Numbered from the stretch's first letter, positions 1 to 10,145 are shown. The stretch is DNA of 64,000 nucleotides from Celerinatantimonas sp046054195 (GCF_046054195.1 NZ_JBEQCS010000010.1:88851-152850), one strand, 5' to 3'. The notes: a model not told the origin generated them from the letters alone. Program-made: numbers and translations.

Positions 1-639
1 ACCGCGCATGGTTTTTAATAAATTAAAAGCATCTTTTGTGAGCTCATTCCAGATCTGTAAATGGCTACGTTTTGCAAAGTCTTGCCAGGCAGGGAAAATA
101 AAATAGGATGGATTAATATCGATTTTATTTTTAAATTGAAAACTTGTACGTCCCGGCAACATCACCTTGTGATGGGCAAAGTCTACAACCGTATAGCGAA
201 TAAGCGCTTGAGTAATTTGATCAGAGCTTTGCAAATAATTTAAGTTGTGCCATTTTTGGCCGGCTTTTAGTAGTGCCCAAGCGATTAAAGTGTCGCCATC
301 GCTGGCATTGTTATGGTCTTTGACTGGCATCGGGGCAGTGGGGTCATAACGCCAATAAAACAGATGGCTTTTTTTGTCTTCTAACGTGGTTTGTGTCCAA
401 TGCCAGATTTTTTTAAAACTTTCTGGGTCGTTAGCTGCTACTGCAAATAACATCCCCACACCTTGTCCTTCGGTATGACTAATCGAATGGTTACCTGTGT
501 CAATAATGCGACCATCATCCATCATAAAACGAGCTTTGTAGGTGGGCCAGTCCAAGGTAATGTCAGCCTCTACAGAAAAAGAGAATAAGAGCAGAAGCGT
601 TGCTAATATTTTGAAACAATTTGCTTTTTTATTCGCCAA
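1..639 (-). CDS. bcsZ: Endo-1,4-beta-glucanase BcsZ (GH8), partial at left edge
   Basis: Periplasmic glycoside hydrolase family 8 cellulase that trims nascent cellulose during export. Only the N-terminal 213 codons are present; the gene continues beyond position 1. The translation begins with a hydrophobic signal peptide (ATLLLLFSFSVEA), followed by the GH8 hallmarks HTEGQGVGM, which carries the expected catalytic Glu, and NASDGDTLIAWAL. The chosen start is TTG at 639-637, preceded by an AAGGGA Shine-Dalgarno six bases upstream; no ATG lies nearby in frame. It follows bcsC across a 150-bp gap holding a 12-bp perfect hairpin, whereas Enterobacteriaceae usually have bcsZ before bcsC. Family assignment is firm; the exact start is less so. 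Confidence 0.88.
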   Translation of the reverse strand, partial: MANKKANCFKILATLLLLFSFSVEADITLDWPTYKARFMMDDGRIIDTGNHSISHTEGQGVGMLFAVAANDPESFKKIWHWTQTTLEDKKSHLFYWRYDPTAPMPVKDHNNASDGDTLIAWALLKAGQKWHNLNYLQSSDQITQALIRYTVVDFAHHKVMLPGRTSFQFKNKIDINPSYFIFPAWQDFAKRSHLQIWNELTKDAFNLLKTMRG

Positions 640-730
640 AGTGATTCCCTTTATTTTTATGTCCAATGTGATTACAGGGACTGTTTAGCTTTGGTGGCAT
701 ATTTAAGATTTTCGATATTAAAGATGAATC

Positions 731-767
731 TGAGTTAGAACCGTTTAAATTTATAGGTTCTAACTCA
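731..767 (-). promoter_or_regulatory. Intercistronic hairpin between bcsC and bcsZ
   Basis: A perfect 12-bp inverted repeat (731-742 with 756-767) around a 13-nt AT loop lies between the bcsC stop and the bcsZ start. There is no strong U-tract in the operon direction. It may be a partial terminator or an mRNA-stabilising stem that sets the BcsC:BcsZ ratio. Confidence 0.6.
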
Positions 768-788
768 AACGATTATCGCCTAGCTTTG

Positions 789-3700
789 TTAATTATCTAG
801 CATATGTTTCAACCAGATATAAGCGCCAGTTTGATTATAATCACCAAATGTATCGTAATTAAGGCTACCACCAAAAATTAAATCCGGACTAATTGTATAA
901 TCGATTTTTGCGTGTAGGTTATAGCCGATACCATTATGGCTTTCACCAGCATAGTAAGCCTCTTTGGTTTCACCATTATCTGCATAACTTTCAAGTTCAC
1001 TTTGCAATGTTGCATCAGTTGGAAAGTACGCACCGCCATCCTCACTGTAAGATTGATAGCCTAACGCACCGCCAATATTATATTTTAGATCTGCATATTC
1101 TCTAGAGAAATCAACAGGGAAAGAGATACTGACATAATGCTGTGGGCTGAAATATCCACCTTGACCATAACTGAAATGACTCAAATCTTTGTCAAAGTTC
1201 ATATAGGTTAGGTTCACTCCTGTTTGCAGGCGACGATCACCTAAATTAATAGGTCTTAGGTAAAATCCTGCGCTTTCTTCAATACCAGTGTTGCTAGCGA
1301 CGTTTTTACCTAAATAGCGCCAGATTCCTAGAGAATCGTAAAACCCAACATCACCATTATCAAAGCTTAGTTTAGCTTGTCCGCCATTACGGGTGACTTG
1401 TCCCCATTTCTTGCCAGTAAAGCTATCTTTGGCTCCAACATAGGAAAGTAAGCTATCGGTCACTGCGCGTCTTTCAACTTTTACATTTAGTTGGGTATCA
1501 TCACCGACCTGAGGTGACCATTGCATACTGCCAACCCAGGTTTGTAATTCTGCTCCAAGTGGGGTCGTTCCAATATCTGCCTGATAATCACCCATATTAT
1601 ATTTGGCGTTTAACTCGACACCCGAGTCACTTTGTCCGCCTTGCGTTGTAGCATCTGGCAGAACATCATCATTATCGGTTGATAGTCCTTGACTGGCGGC
1701 CTTCGCCCCTTGATTTAAAGCCCCTGTGCCATAACGGCGGCTGGCATCGTCTGAACTTGCGCCAGCATCTAGAGCAACACTTGTCAGGGTCGCGGTAAAG
1801 CGGCTATTGTCATCAACCTGATGAGACCATGACAATGGTACTTTAACGGTGGTTAATTTGCTTAACCCGCTTTCCCCATCACGACCATTAACACTCATTC
1901 CTGCTTTGAGAACTGTGGCGCTTTGTTTATGAATATCACTGAGCAATTCATTGACTTGCTCCAACGTCTGCGTTGATTGTGATGGTATTGGCAATTGCTG
2001 GGTTACATTTTCGCTGGTGGATGGGGCCCGCAGTTTAATTTGCCACGGTAGTGAACGGGTGTCAGTCGTCCTCGTATTACTGCGTGTGGAGTGTCTAAAT
2101 GGGTTATTCGCAATGATGAGTCCACTGCTTGTTGTGGCATGAGTATTTGGCTGAAATTGTGCACTCAGCAATTTATATCTAGCCATTTTCAGATAGGCCT
2201 TTGCTTGCGTGTTGTGCCCCTGAGCATGTTCAATACGAGCCATTAACAATAGTCTGGCGGGTTTCTGTGATGGCGTTAAGCCTTGAGTAAGCTGTTGAAC
2301 TTCTTTAAAACGGTGTGTGGCTAATGCTAAATTAATGGCCCCAATTCGAGCATCTTGGTTTGCTGTGTCGTCATTGAGCAAATAGTAATAGACTTGTCGA
2401 GCTTGGTTATACATCTTTCCAGATTGATATAATCGGGCCATCGCTAGCATGAGTCCTTTATCTTTCGGTGACTGCTTGAGCGCATTGGTTAATAAATCAT
2501 AATCCTTAGCAAATTTCCCTTGTTGGCGGAGTCTATCGCTTTGGGCAATAGTGATAATATCCTGAGCCTGTATGAGTTGTTCTAAGGTACTATTCTTCTT
2601 AAGTTTTGGATTGTTCACTAATGCTTGAGCACTCATGTCTAATCCTTTCTGCTCTAATATCGATATATGATCGATATAATCACCAATATTTCCATTTACA
2701 CCTTGTTTGATATTATTTTGTATCAGCATCACTGCATCATTTAAATCACCTATCTGAGCGAGCATTTTTGCAATCTGTCCAACATTGACTGGCGTTTTCG
2801 GTGGATTAGTAATGAAAGGTGCAAGCGTTTGATAGGCTTCGTGTAATTGTCCTTGCTCAATCTGTTGATTGGCTTTACTCAGCGCAAGATTCAGCATCGT
2901 CTGATTTTTTAGCTCTAACATTGACGAGTTGAGCTGTTTTTTAGGGATTCGATCTAGTAGTGATCGAACCTGTACCCAGTTGTGCTGATCGCTGGCAAAT
3001 AATGCTCCGGCGTAGAGTTGAGTCGCATTAGCTTGAGAATCGATAAGCGGCTCGATGATGCTCGTGACCTCAATATTACGTCCAATTTTACTCATTATTC
3101 GTGCTAAATCGAGACGGATCCATGGGTTTTGTGGTGCGTGGTTTAGTGCTGTAAGCAAGGTTGCAATCGCCTGTTCTGGTTGTCCATCGGCTTGCAACTG
3201 CTGCGCTTTTTGCCGCACTATTGAAAAGTTCCCCTGTGCTTGCATACGCTGACGAATTTTTGATGGTAGTTGACTTAGCAATTTATCTGCTTGGTTCAAC
3301 TTTTGTTCATCATTTAACACGTAGTAGAGCTGTGTAATTGCATCAGTATTTTTCGGTTGGGCTTTTAGCACATCACGTAATAGTTTTTCTGCTTCGTTAT
3401 TGTGATTGTTGTGCCTTAAGAGGTTTGCTCGAAAAAGTTTTGCTGCAATAGCCCGAGAGCTAGACCCCTTGACTAAGGGGGCGCTCAATTTCAGAGTATC
3501 ATCAATTTGACCTTTTTGTGCCGCCCATTTGGCTTTGGCCAGCTGAGCATAAAAAGATGCATTTGCAATTAAAGACTGATGAGTACTAGGTGATTGACGG
3601 CGGGCTTGCGTGACGGCTCGGCGCAGATATTCTGCAGCGTTTTTATAATGCTCTTCTTTTAGTTCGATAAATCCTAGCCCTTGCAATGCATCTGGGTCAT

Positions 3701-4595
3701 GAGGGGTTGCGCGTAGTATTTTGTCAAAATGCTTTTTAGCTTGCGTTAAATGTCCAGTATTGAGTGCTTTATATCCTTCTTGCTTATCAGTATTTACAAG
3801 ATGGCTTTGATAGTAATGAATGACTGTACTGTCACCAGGATGGCGTTTCATCCAATGGCGATAAAACGTTGCATCGCTCACTTTAGGGGCTAACCACAAT
3901 AAACTTTGACGCAAGCTTTGGTCCGCATCTTTATTGTTAGGTGCTAGTTTTTCAAGTTCTTTAATCCCTTGGCGGCGACTATCAGAGCGATAACTTAGAA
4001 CCTTGCCAAGTGCCAGCTTCAACGCACTATTATGTGGATGAACACTAACCAATTTGCGCAGTTGTTGACGAGCTTTAGGGTAAAGCGATTGGTCCGCTGC
4101 CATCGTTTGGTAGTACTCGGGGGCGAAACTAACAGGAATATCACCATTTTTGAAAATTTTCTGCCAGGTTTTGATGGCTGCTTTGATATTGCCACTCTGT
4201 GCCTGTTCTCGAGCCAGAGATAACTGTTCTTGTGGAATTTTTTGCAGTGCTTGGGCATTGTCTAGCTCACGAAGTTGGGTGGCATTAGGGGCTGCTTGTT
4301 CCAATCGTTTACGCCAAAGATCGGCATTTGTAAGATCGCCTTTTTGCCTTGACCATAAAGCTAATAAATAGAGAGCTTGAGTGTTATTTGGTTCTGCCAT
4401 CAGCACTTTCTTCAGTGAGTCCATGGCTAAATCATTATGATCTTTTTGATGCCAGTATTGAGCTTGTTCAAACAGTGCATTGATTTCAGCTGGCATTTGT
4501 TTGGCGTGAATAGAAGCGGTTGCAAATGTCGCACTTAACAATGTTGCTACATATATTACTTTAAATTTTAATGAGTTATGTGTCCATTTCTTCAT
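789..4595 (-). CDS. bcsC: Cellulose synthase outer-membrane export protein BcsC
   Basis: BcsC spans periplasm and outer membrane and forms the exit channel for cellulose. The 1268-residue protein has an N-terminal signal sequence ending near ASIHA. A long alpha-solenoid of TPR repeats follows to about residue 850 (for example ALYLLALWSRQKGDLTNADL and DALQGLGFIELKEEHYKNAA). A low-complexity Ser/Thr linker comes next, then a C-terminal beta-barrel domain (BCSC_C type) of about 330 residues. Length is close to the enteric protein (about 1150). It lies 5 bp downstream of bcsB, so translational coupling is likely. No frameshift or internal stop is visible. Confidence 0.92.
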   Translation of the reverse strand: MKKWTHNSLKFKVIYVATLLSATFATASIHAKQMPAEINALFEQAQYWHQKDHNDLAMDSLKKVLMAEPNNTQALYLLALWSRQKGDLTNADLWRKRLEQAAPNATQLRELDNAQALQKIPQEQLSLAREQAQSGNIKAAIKTWQKIFKNGDIPVSFAPEYYQTMAADQSLYPKARQQLRKLVSVHPHNSALKLALGKVLSYRSDSRRQGIKELEKLAPNNKDADQSLRQSLLWLAPKVSDATFYRHWMKRHPGDSTVIHYYQSHLVNTDKQEGYKALNTGHLTQAKKHFDKILRATPHDPDALQGLGFIELKEEHYKNAAEYLRRAVTQARRQSPSTHQSLIANASFYAQLAKAKWAAQKGQIDDTLKLSAPLVKGSSSRAIAAKLFRANLLRHNNHNNEAEKLLRDVLKAQPKNTDAITQLYYVLNDEQKLNQADKLLSQLPSKIRQRMQAQGNFSIVRQKAQQLQADGQPEQAIATLLTALNHAPQNPWIRLDLARIMSKIGRNIEVTSIIEPLIDSQANATQLYAGALFASDQHNWVQVRSLLDRIPKKQLNSSMLELKNQTMLNLALSKANQQIEQGQLHEAYQTLAPFITNPPKTPVNVGQIAKMLAQIGDLNDAVMLIQNNIKQGVNGNIGDYIDHISILEQKGLDMSAQALVNNPKLKKNSTLEQLIQAQDIITIAQSDRLRQQGKFAKDYDLLTNALKQSPKDKGLMLAMARLYQSGKMYNQARQVYYYLLNDDTANQDARIGAINLALATHRFKEVQQLTQGLTPSQKPARLLLMARIEHAQGHNTQAKAYLKMARYKLLSAQFQPNTHATTSSGLIIANNPFRHSTRSNTRTTDTRSLPWQIKLRAPSTSENVTQQLPIPSQSTQTLEQVNELLSDIHKQSATVLKAGMSVNGRDGESGLSKLTTVKVPLSWSHQVDDNSRFTATLTSVALDAGASSDDASRRYGTGALNQGAKAASQGLSTDNDDVLPDATTQGGQSDSGVELNAKYNMGDYQADIGTTPLGAELQTWVGSMQWSPQVGDDTQLNVKVERRAVTDSLLSYVGAKDSFTGKKWGQVTRNGGQAKLSFDNGDVGFYDSLGIWRYLGKNVASNTGIEESAGFYLRPINLGDRRLQTGVNLTYMNFDKDLSHFSYGQGGYFSPQHYVSISFPVDFSREYADLKYNIGGALGYQSYSEDGGAYFPTDATLQSELESYADNGETKEAYYAGESHNGIGYNLHAKIDYTISPDLIFGGSLNYDTFGDYNQTGAYIWLKHMLDN

Positions 4596-4600
4596 TGGTG

Positions 4601-6811
4601 TTATTCCATGTTAAGGCGTTTTTCACTGCGACGTTTCATGAGGCTGATGACAGCCAAAGCGATGATAAGGCAGGCAAAAATAGTGCAAATTGCAGTAAAA
4701 ACAGAATGCGCACTGGCAAACCAGATAATTTTCAAATACCAAGGTAACTGACCGCTGGCAAAATGAGGTGAAACCTGAAAACTTTGGACACCATTATCGC
4801 TGGTAATAATTGAGACATCTTTGCGGATATCTGCGTTGGTTTGTGAATTTTCTAAGTCGCTGTGGAGCATGCTCAATTGCTGGTCACTACTTGCTGTTGC
4901 CATCACGACTACGCGTTTAGAATTCCAAGGTGAACGGTAGCTAATAAATCCACGCCAAGCGCGATTGGACATTAAGTAGTGGTTCGCTGCTTCACCTTGT
5001 AAAGCCCAGTGTCCCGTGACTAATGCTCTTAAATGTTGCCAAAGTGATGGGTCTCTAACACTTAATGTATTGTTACTTATAGTAAATGGAGTATTTGTAA
5101 ATAAATGTTGATTGAAGGCTTTTGCACTCATTGATGACACAACTAAAACATGCCGATTTTTTAAGACATCTAAATCTTCTTTATTGTGAGCAAGACCAAA
5201 CAAGACCCGATTATGTGCCAGAACAACTCCGGTATTATTGCCTGCGCGAGTCGCTAAATTTAGTAGTGTTGCAATTTGTGCAGCACTTGGTGCTGGTGGT
5301 AATAATAAAGCGGTCTGAGCAAAGTCGGCTTTAATGGAAAAAGGAAATGAAGCCCCAATAAAAAATGACAGATTAGGAAGCATAGAGAAGTGATGTGTGT
5401 CGCTTAAGTCTATCCAAGAGTCATCTGATATTTGGCTCTGAATATTTCTCGATGCAATCACATCACATGGCACATCAGTTTTTGGCGTTATCTGAAAATA
5501 GAGTGATAGGAGGTTATCGCCGTAGATCATATAAGGGGCCAGAGCGATATCAGCATGATCTTGGCGTTCATTGTAGCCGAGTTTTCCCCATAAATGCTCA
5601 AGTACTCCTGGCTTATTAATTGACAAGTTTTGCAATAAATGGTGGTTAAAAGTAAGGTTTAGATATGATTTTTTGGGATTAATCCACTGTTGAGCTGGAA
5701 ACTGGTAGCCAATGTGCAGTGGAATTGTTTCGCCATCCCATAAAAATAGATCTGGAGCGGCTTTGAAGTGCACTTGTACGGCATTGTGCCAGATCCCAGA
5801 AACAGCTAGATTTTGTTGATTTTTTACCAATTTCCGAAAATAGACTCGGTGTTGGGTCGAGATCCATTTAGGCGCATCATAACTATGACGATATGGAATT
5901 GTTTGTGCCGGGATTTGGTTATCATGACTTTGTGTGGGTAGTTTCCCTTGGGTCAGCCACCACGCGGCTTGGCGCAGTTCATCACCTTGCCCCGAGATTA
6001 ATAACAGTTGCGATTTATCATCAATAGGATTGGCTATCACTGTTAGCGCTGCAGATTGAGTCTGAGGCAGTTTTATACCAGCGACTGTTTGGCCAGGATA
6101 GCCCAAAATAATTGCGTTTCCTGTGGGCAGTTGGTCTTTAAAAACTTGCCAGTGAACATCATGGTAGCTTGCTTTAATACCAAACCATGAGGCAATCAAC
6201 GCTCCGGCACTCACTTGGTCTGGGCTGGGTCTAGATGGCAATACCATGGATAAAACTTGTGGCGTCATCTGCGAAGCTTGTAAAAATGGTTGCGGTAGCT
6301 GTGCCAAATTTGGAGCAGATTTCAACGGCAATTCGGATAATTGCAGATACGAACTTGGCAAGATTGTAATCTGATAACGATTCGCGTCATTAGAAAAGCA
6401 CTGTTGCTCTTTATTCTTATCTAAGTGAATGCTGAGGTTGTTTGCTGATGCCATCAAAATAGCTGGAACAGTTAACTGATAACTACGTTGTGCCGCAGAT
6501 GATAAATCAAGTGGGATTGTGCCAACTTTTTGGCCATTTAACATTATCGCCAAATCAGTTTGACTATCTGAAAGCTTTGATTGAATTTTTAGGTGTAAAA
6601 ATAGCTTTGCTTGATTCACTACTATATTGTTGGCTAGAGTAAAATGTATTCCTGCTTGTTGCTGAGAGGGGCGCAGAAATAGACCTTTTGTTACACCCAT
6701 CTGCGCAATACTTAGGTGAACTTGATGCGCATCATCGGTTTGTGCATGAACAGTCGGTGCTATCACAAAGCTCATAACCATGCATAGCATTGTCTTTAAT
6801 ATTCGTCTCAT
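4601..6811 (-). CDS. bcsB: Cellulose synthase regulatory subunit BcsB
   Basis: Periplasmic, inner-membrane-anchored partner of BcsA that guides the glucan chain and is needed for catalysis. The 736-residue protein has a signal peptide ending at VHAQ, a large beta-rich periplasmic region typical of the family (carbohydrate-binding and flavodoxin-like modules), and one C-terminal transmembrane helix (about residues 695-725) followed by a basic tail, KRRSEKRL. The C-terminal anchor is the segment that packs against BcsA. It sits 2 bp after bcsA and 5 bp before bcsC in the same operon. Assignment rests on topology, length and operon position. Confidence 0.93.
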   Translation of the reverse strand: MRRILKTMLCMVMSFVIAPTVHAQTDDAHQVHLSIAQMGVTKGLFLRPSQQQAGIHFTLANNIVVNQAKLFLHLKIQSKLSDSQTDLAIMLNGQKVGTIPLDLSSAAQRSYQLTVPAILMASANNLSIHLDKNKEQQCFSNDANRYQITILPSSYLQLSELPLKSAPNLAQLPQPFLQASQMTPQVLSMVLPSRPSPDQVSAGALIASWFGIKASYHDVHWQVFKDQLPTGNAIILGYPGQTVAGIKLPQTQSAALTVIANPIDDKSQLLLISGQGDELRQAAWWLTQGKLPTQSHDNQIPAQTIPYRHSYDAPKWISTQHRVYFRKLVKNQQNLAVSGIWHNAVQVHFKAAPDLFLWDGETIPLHIGYQFPAQQWINPKKSYLNLTFNHHLLQNLSINKPGVLEHLWGKLGYNERQDHADIALAPYMIYGDNLLSLYFQITPKTDVPCDVIASRNIQSQISDDSWIDLSDTHHFSMLPNLSFFIGASFPFSIKADFAQTALLLPPAPSAAQIATLLNLATRAGNNTGVVLAHNRVLFGLAHNKEDLDVLKNRHVLVVSSMSAKAFNQHLFTNTPFTISNNTLSVRDPSLWQHLRALVTGHWALQGEAANHYLMSNRAWRGFISYRSPWNSKRVVVMATASSDQQLSMLHSDLENSQTNADIRKDVSIITSDNGVQSFQVSPHFASGQLPWYLKIIWFASAHSVFTAICTIFACLIIALAVISLMKRRSEKRLNME

Positions 6812-6813
6812 GG

Positions 6814-8943
6814 TTATTTAATTCCCTGCTCGAGAGATAAGGTTTGTGGATGTAAGCCTTTGGGAGTCGTTTTAGGTGCTTTGTACATTTGTGGCCGGAA
6901 CATAGACCAATATACTCGAGCAATACATTTAGCTAATACAAGTAGTGACTTAAATCCATTTTGTCTTTGCCTTGGTGTTTTTACCCATGCATCTGCGCGC
7001 GAAAGAACAATTCTTACCAGTTCTCGACGTTGATTGGTTGAAAGCTCATCAAATACTAAATGGGCTTGTCCGTGAGCTACTAGAACTGTTTTAGCCTCTA
7101 ATTCGACTTGACATGATTGCAGTTCTAATTCAATAGCTTCGATTGGGTCGGTTAGGTGTTGTTCATCTTCGAGCTTGATACAGCACCCACTCATCGAAAG
7201 ATCAACTGTTGTGGTGGTTGAAAGAATGCCACTAGCATAGTGGATTATCGCTGGCAGAGTGATCTTTAGCCTCGTTGTCGTGCGGGTTTGATGTTGTTCA
7301 TTAGCAACCGCAATGGCTCCAAGCATAAAAAATAGGCTATAAAACCCCCAAATAATATTTATGGCAACAACGAAAGGATGATAAGCTGGATAGCCCCACT
7401 GGGTGAAGCGAAATAATCCCATTACTAGTCCAAGGGCGATAAATCCTGCGACGAGTATATGGATACGAACAATATGAAAATCGAAGTAATCTTTATCTAG
7501 TAATCCACCTTTATCTGTGACATTAAATTTGCCTCGTGTTGGCATAATCATTGTGACAAAGGTTGGAATGACAAGATGAAATGCGAGCACTGTATCATAG
7601 ATATCCCCCCAAAAAGCATAACGAGAACGGCCACTTAAACGTGATCCTGTTATATTTGAAAGCACTAGATGGGGGAGTACATAAGCTAAAATCAAGATTG
7701 CTGAGGCGTGAATCACTTTCAGGTTAAATAGCAGATACGTAAGTGGCGCGGTGATAAAGACAATACGCGGCAGAGCAAACTGAAAGTAGAGCATTGAGCT
7801 GAGATAACATAGGCGCTGGGCCAGTGATAGACCTCGTCCGAGAAGTGGATTATCAAGGCGAAAAATTTGGGTCATACCTCGAGCCCATCGGTTGCGTTGG
7901 ATAACATGCAAAGCCAACCTCTCGGTCGCGAGCCCTCCAGCCATTGGAATCGCTAAAAAAGCAGTATTCCAGCCTAAGCGCTGCAATTTTAAAGCTGTAT
8001 GGGCATCCTCGGTGACCGTTTCAACGGCAAAACCGTCGATTTCATCTAGTGCGCTGCGCCGAATGACGGCGCAAGAGCCACAGAAAAAGGTAGCATTCCA
8101 GTTATCGTTGCCTTGCTGAACCGGGCCGTAAAATATTTCACCTTCATTGGGTACGTTTTCACCCTGTGCGAGGTTGCGTTCAAATGGATCAGGCGAATAA
8201 AAATGGTGAGGCGTTTGTATCAGTGATAATTTTGGATCTTTGATAAAAGCACCAACGGTGGCCTGCAGGAAGATTCGCGTGGCTACATGGTCACAGTCAA
8301 AAATACAAATGAGTTCACCATGGGTCAGTTGCATTGCATGATTGAGATTGCCAGCCTTTGCATGCTCATTATTATCGCGGGTGATATAGCCAACACCAGC
8401 ATCGGCAGCAAAAGCCGCAAAGGATTGGCGATTCCCATCATCAAGTAGATAAATCCGCATTTTATTGGCTGGATAATCCAAACATTGCGCAGCAAGTACA
8501 GTATCTCTGACAACGTTTAAAGGTTCATTGTAGGTTGGAATATACACATCAACAGTTGGCCAACTTCGTTCATCTTCAGGCAGTGGCACAATTTCACGCT
8601 TCAGAGGAAAGGTGGTTTGCAGATAGCCTAACAACAACATAGTAAATGAGTATATTTCGGCGACAAACAATCCAATCCCCAAAATCATTTCGATTTCAGA
8701 GCTGAAAACTAGCGTTTGGGTTGCACGAAAATAGATATATCGAGCCGACATTAGTATCGACAGAAACACCATAATGACAGAAACACTGCGCCGTTTAGAA
8801 AAATTCATTATGACCATGCAAAGCAGAATACTGATTGCAAAAATGAACTGTTTGTAACTGTTCATCGGGGTGATGATGACCAATACTGCAATAGGAATGC
8901 AGATAAGGATGAGTAGATATGACAGTAATTTTTTCATGTTCAT
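6814..8943 (-). CDS. bcsA: Cellulose synthase catalytic subunit BcsA
   Basis: Inner-membrane GT2 glycosyltransferase that polymerises UDP-glucose into beta-1,4-glucan and translocates it. The 709-residue protein shows membrane helices at the N-terminus, then the GT2 signature in order: VDVYIPTYNEP (about 131-141), DDG (168-170), DCD (216-218), TED (311-313) and QRNRW (349-353). More membrane segments follow. A C-terminal PilZ domain keeps both c-di-GMP-binding motifs, RTTTR (554-558) and DLSMSG (581-586), so allosteric activation by c-di-GMP is expected. It lacks the long N-terminal extension of the E. coli protein (872 residues). The start abuts the bcsQ stop. Confidence 0.96.
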   Translation of the reverse strand: MNMKKLLSYLLILICIPIAVLVIITPMNSYKQFIFAISILLCMVIMNFSKRRSVSVIMVFLSILMSARYIYFRATQTLVFSSEIEMILGIGLFVAEIYSFTMLLLGYLQTTFPLKREIVPLPEDERSWPTVDVYIPTYNEPLNVVRDTVLAAQCLDYPANKMRIYLLDDGNRQSFAAFAADAGVGYITRDNNEHAKAGNLNHAMQLTHGELICIFDCDHVATRIFLQATVGAFIKDPKLSLIQTPHHFYSPDPFERNLAQGENVPNEGEIFYGPVQQGNDNWNATFFCGSCAVIRRSALDEIDGFAVETVTEDAHTALKLQRLGWNTAFLAIPMAGGLATERLALHVIQRNRWARGMTQIFRLDNPLLGRGLSLAQRLCYLSSMLYFQFALPRIVFITAPLTYLLFNLKVIHASAILILAYVLPHLVLSNITGSRLSGRSRYAFWGDIYDTVLAFHLVIPTFVTMIMPTRGKFNVTDKGGLLDKDYFDFHIVRIHILVAGFIALGLVMGLFRFTQWGYPAYHPFVVAINIIWGFYSLFFMLGAIAVANEQHQTRTTTRLKITLPAIIHYASGILSTTTTVDLSMSGCCIKLEDEQHLTDPIEAIELELQSCQVELEAKTVLVAHGQAHLVFDELSTNQRRELVRIVLSRADAWVKTPRQRQNGFKSLLVLAKCIARVYWSMFRPQMYKAPKTTPKGLHPQTLSLEQGIK

Positions 8944-9744
8944 TTACTCGCGGATGGATTCTTTGAGATCGTGATAAATTGCACCAGTTCCGATTTCCAG
9001 TCCTAACAAGTCGATAACCTTGTCACTGATGGCTTCAATATCAGCAGCGGCTGCAGATAGTCGATTAAAATCAGTGATTGATTGTTCAGCCGAATGAGCT
9101 TTGAGGACGCTTTCATCTCGGTGAATTTGGCCAATTAACTGCTTAGATAGGGTATTTTGAGCAAATGTTTCAACGTCTTGGCATACATCACTACGTGGGT
9201 TTGTTTGGTTTAGGATAAAGAAATTCTTAACACTTTGTGGATGCTCAAGAAATCCTGTCCGTTCCAAATAAGGTAGCTGCGTCATTGAAGCTGTATCAGA
9301 TAGTAGAGGAATGAGCTGGATGTCAGCTAACTGTGTTAAGGCTTTAAATGCTGGACTGCTCAAAGATGCTGTATCCGCAACTAAGATCAGTCCTTCAGTA
9401 TTGCGCAGTGCTTGTAAACCATGGTGTAAAAAATCACTGTCATTAAGTAGACGTTGTTCAAAAATACTTTGAGTTGATTCATCGCATTCACCATAAGGGA
9501 GGACAAACAGGTTATTGCTCACTGAAATGATGAAGGGGCTCCAATCACTTTGCCTTAGCGCTTTACTGACAAATCCTTGGGTATCACTAAGGGGAATGCC
9601 AAAGTGAGTGCGCAGCGAATTTTGTGAGTCGAAATCAATAGCCAGAACTGTAAATCCACGCAGTGATAACATATGCGCCAAATTTGCGGCAATAGTTGTT
9701 TTACCCACGCCGCCTTTACTTGAACTAATAGATATGAGTTTCAT
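8944..9744 (-). CDS. bcsQ: Cellulose synthase accessory ATPase BcsQ (ParA/MinD family)
   Basis: Cytoplasmic SIMIBI-class ATPase that in enterics is essential for cellulose production and for polar placement or assembly of the Bcs complex. The 266-residue protein opens with the deviant Walker A motif KGGVGKTT (residues 10-17), preceded by hydrophobic strand ISISSS; a Walker A' region follows with VLAIDFDSQNS. Length matches enteric BcsQ (about 250). The ATG overlaps the stop codon of the upstream small gene (ATGA at 9741-9744), and its own stop abuts the bcsA start, so the genes are translationally coupled. Confidence 0.92.
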   Translation of the reverse strand: MKLISISSSKGGVGKTTIAANLAHMLSLRGFTVLAIDFDSQNSLRTHFGIPLSDTQGFVSKALRQSDWSPFIISVSNNLFVLPYGECDESTQSIFEQRLLNDSDFLHHGLQALRNTEGLILVADTASLSSPAFKALTQLADIQLIPLLSDTASMTQLPYLERTGFLEHPQSVKNFFILNQTNPRSDVCQDVETFAQNTLSKQLIGQIHRDESVLKAHSAEQSITDFNRLSAAAADIEAISDKVIDLLGLEIGTGAIYHDLKESIRE

Positions 9745-10145
9745 GAGAGTTGCCTTTTTTCTACAGCAGACTGAAAAACAGATGGCATTGGTTGCTTAGG
9801 TAATGTTGAAGTAGTGCTGGTGTGTTGTTTGTTTGATGTTAGAACTTTGCTAAGGCCAGATAAGATCCCTGTTTTTACTTCGGGTTCTAGCGTTGGCTCT
9901 TGTTCTGGTTGCTGAGTATCGCTAATGGTTAATGGTATTTCCGGTTGCGCGCTAAGTTCGGCTTGATTGCTCTGTTGGGCTGGTGTTTGAGTGGTCAATT
10001 TCTCCGAGCTGAGTTGATATAACTGGCTGAGAATGACATTTCGGTTTTGCTGATATTTATATTTATTGTGAGTAAAGCTTTTAAATTTAACTGATTCATT
10101 ATTAGTGGTAATTTTAAACTGAGCGATATCATCATATTCAGTCAT
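9741..10145 (-). CDS. Small first gene of the bcs operon, BcsR/BcsP-like candidate
   Basis: A 134-residue soluble protein with no signal peptide or membrane helix. The first 45 residues (DDIAQFK, then KYKYQQNRNVILSQLYQL) loosely resemble the short N-terminal motif of BcsR/BcsP proteins, which precede bcsQ and regulate or stabilise it. The rest is a Gln/Pro/Thr/Ser-rich, probably disordered tail (QPEIPLTISDTQQPEQEP). The 4-bp overlap with bcsQ strongly supports a role in cellulose synthesis. Orthology to BcsR or BcsP is inferred from position and a weak motif only; an operon-specific novel subunit is the alternative. Confidence 0.7.
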   Translation of the reverse strand: MTEYDDIAQFKITTNNESVKFKSFTHNKYKYQQNRNVILSQLYQLSSEKLTTQTPAQQSNQAELSAQPEIPLTISDTQQPEQEPTLEPEVKTGILSGLSKVLTSNKQHTSTTSTLPKQPMPSVFQSAVEKRQLS

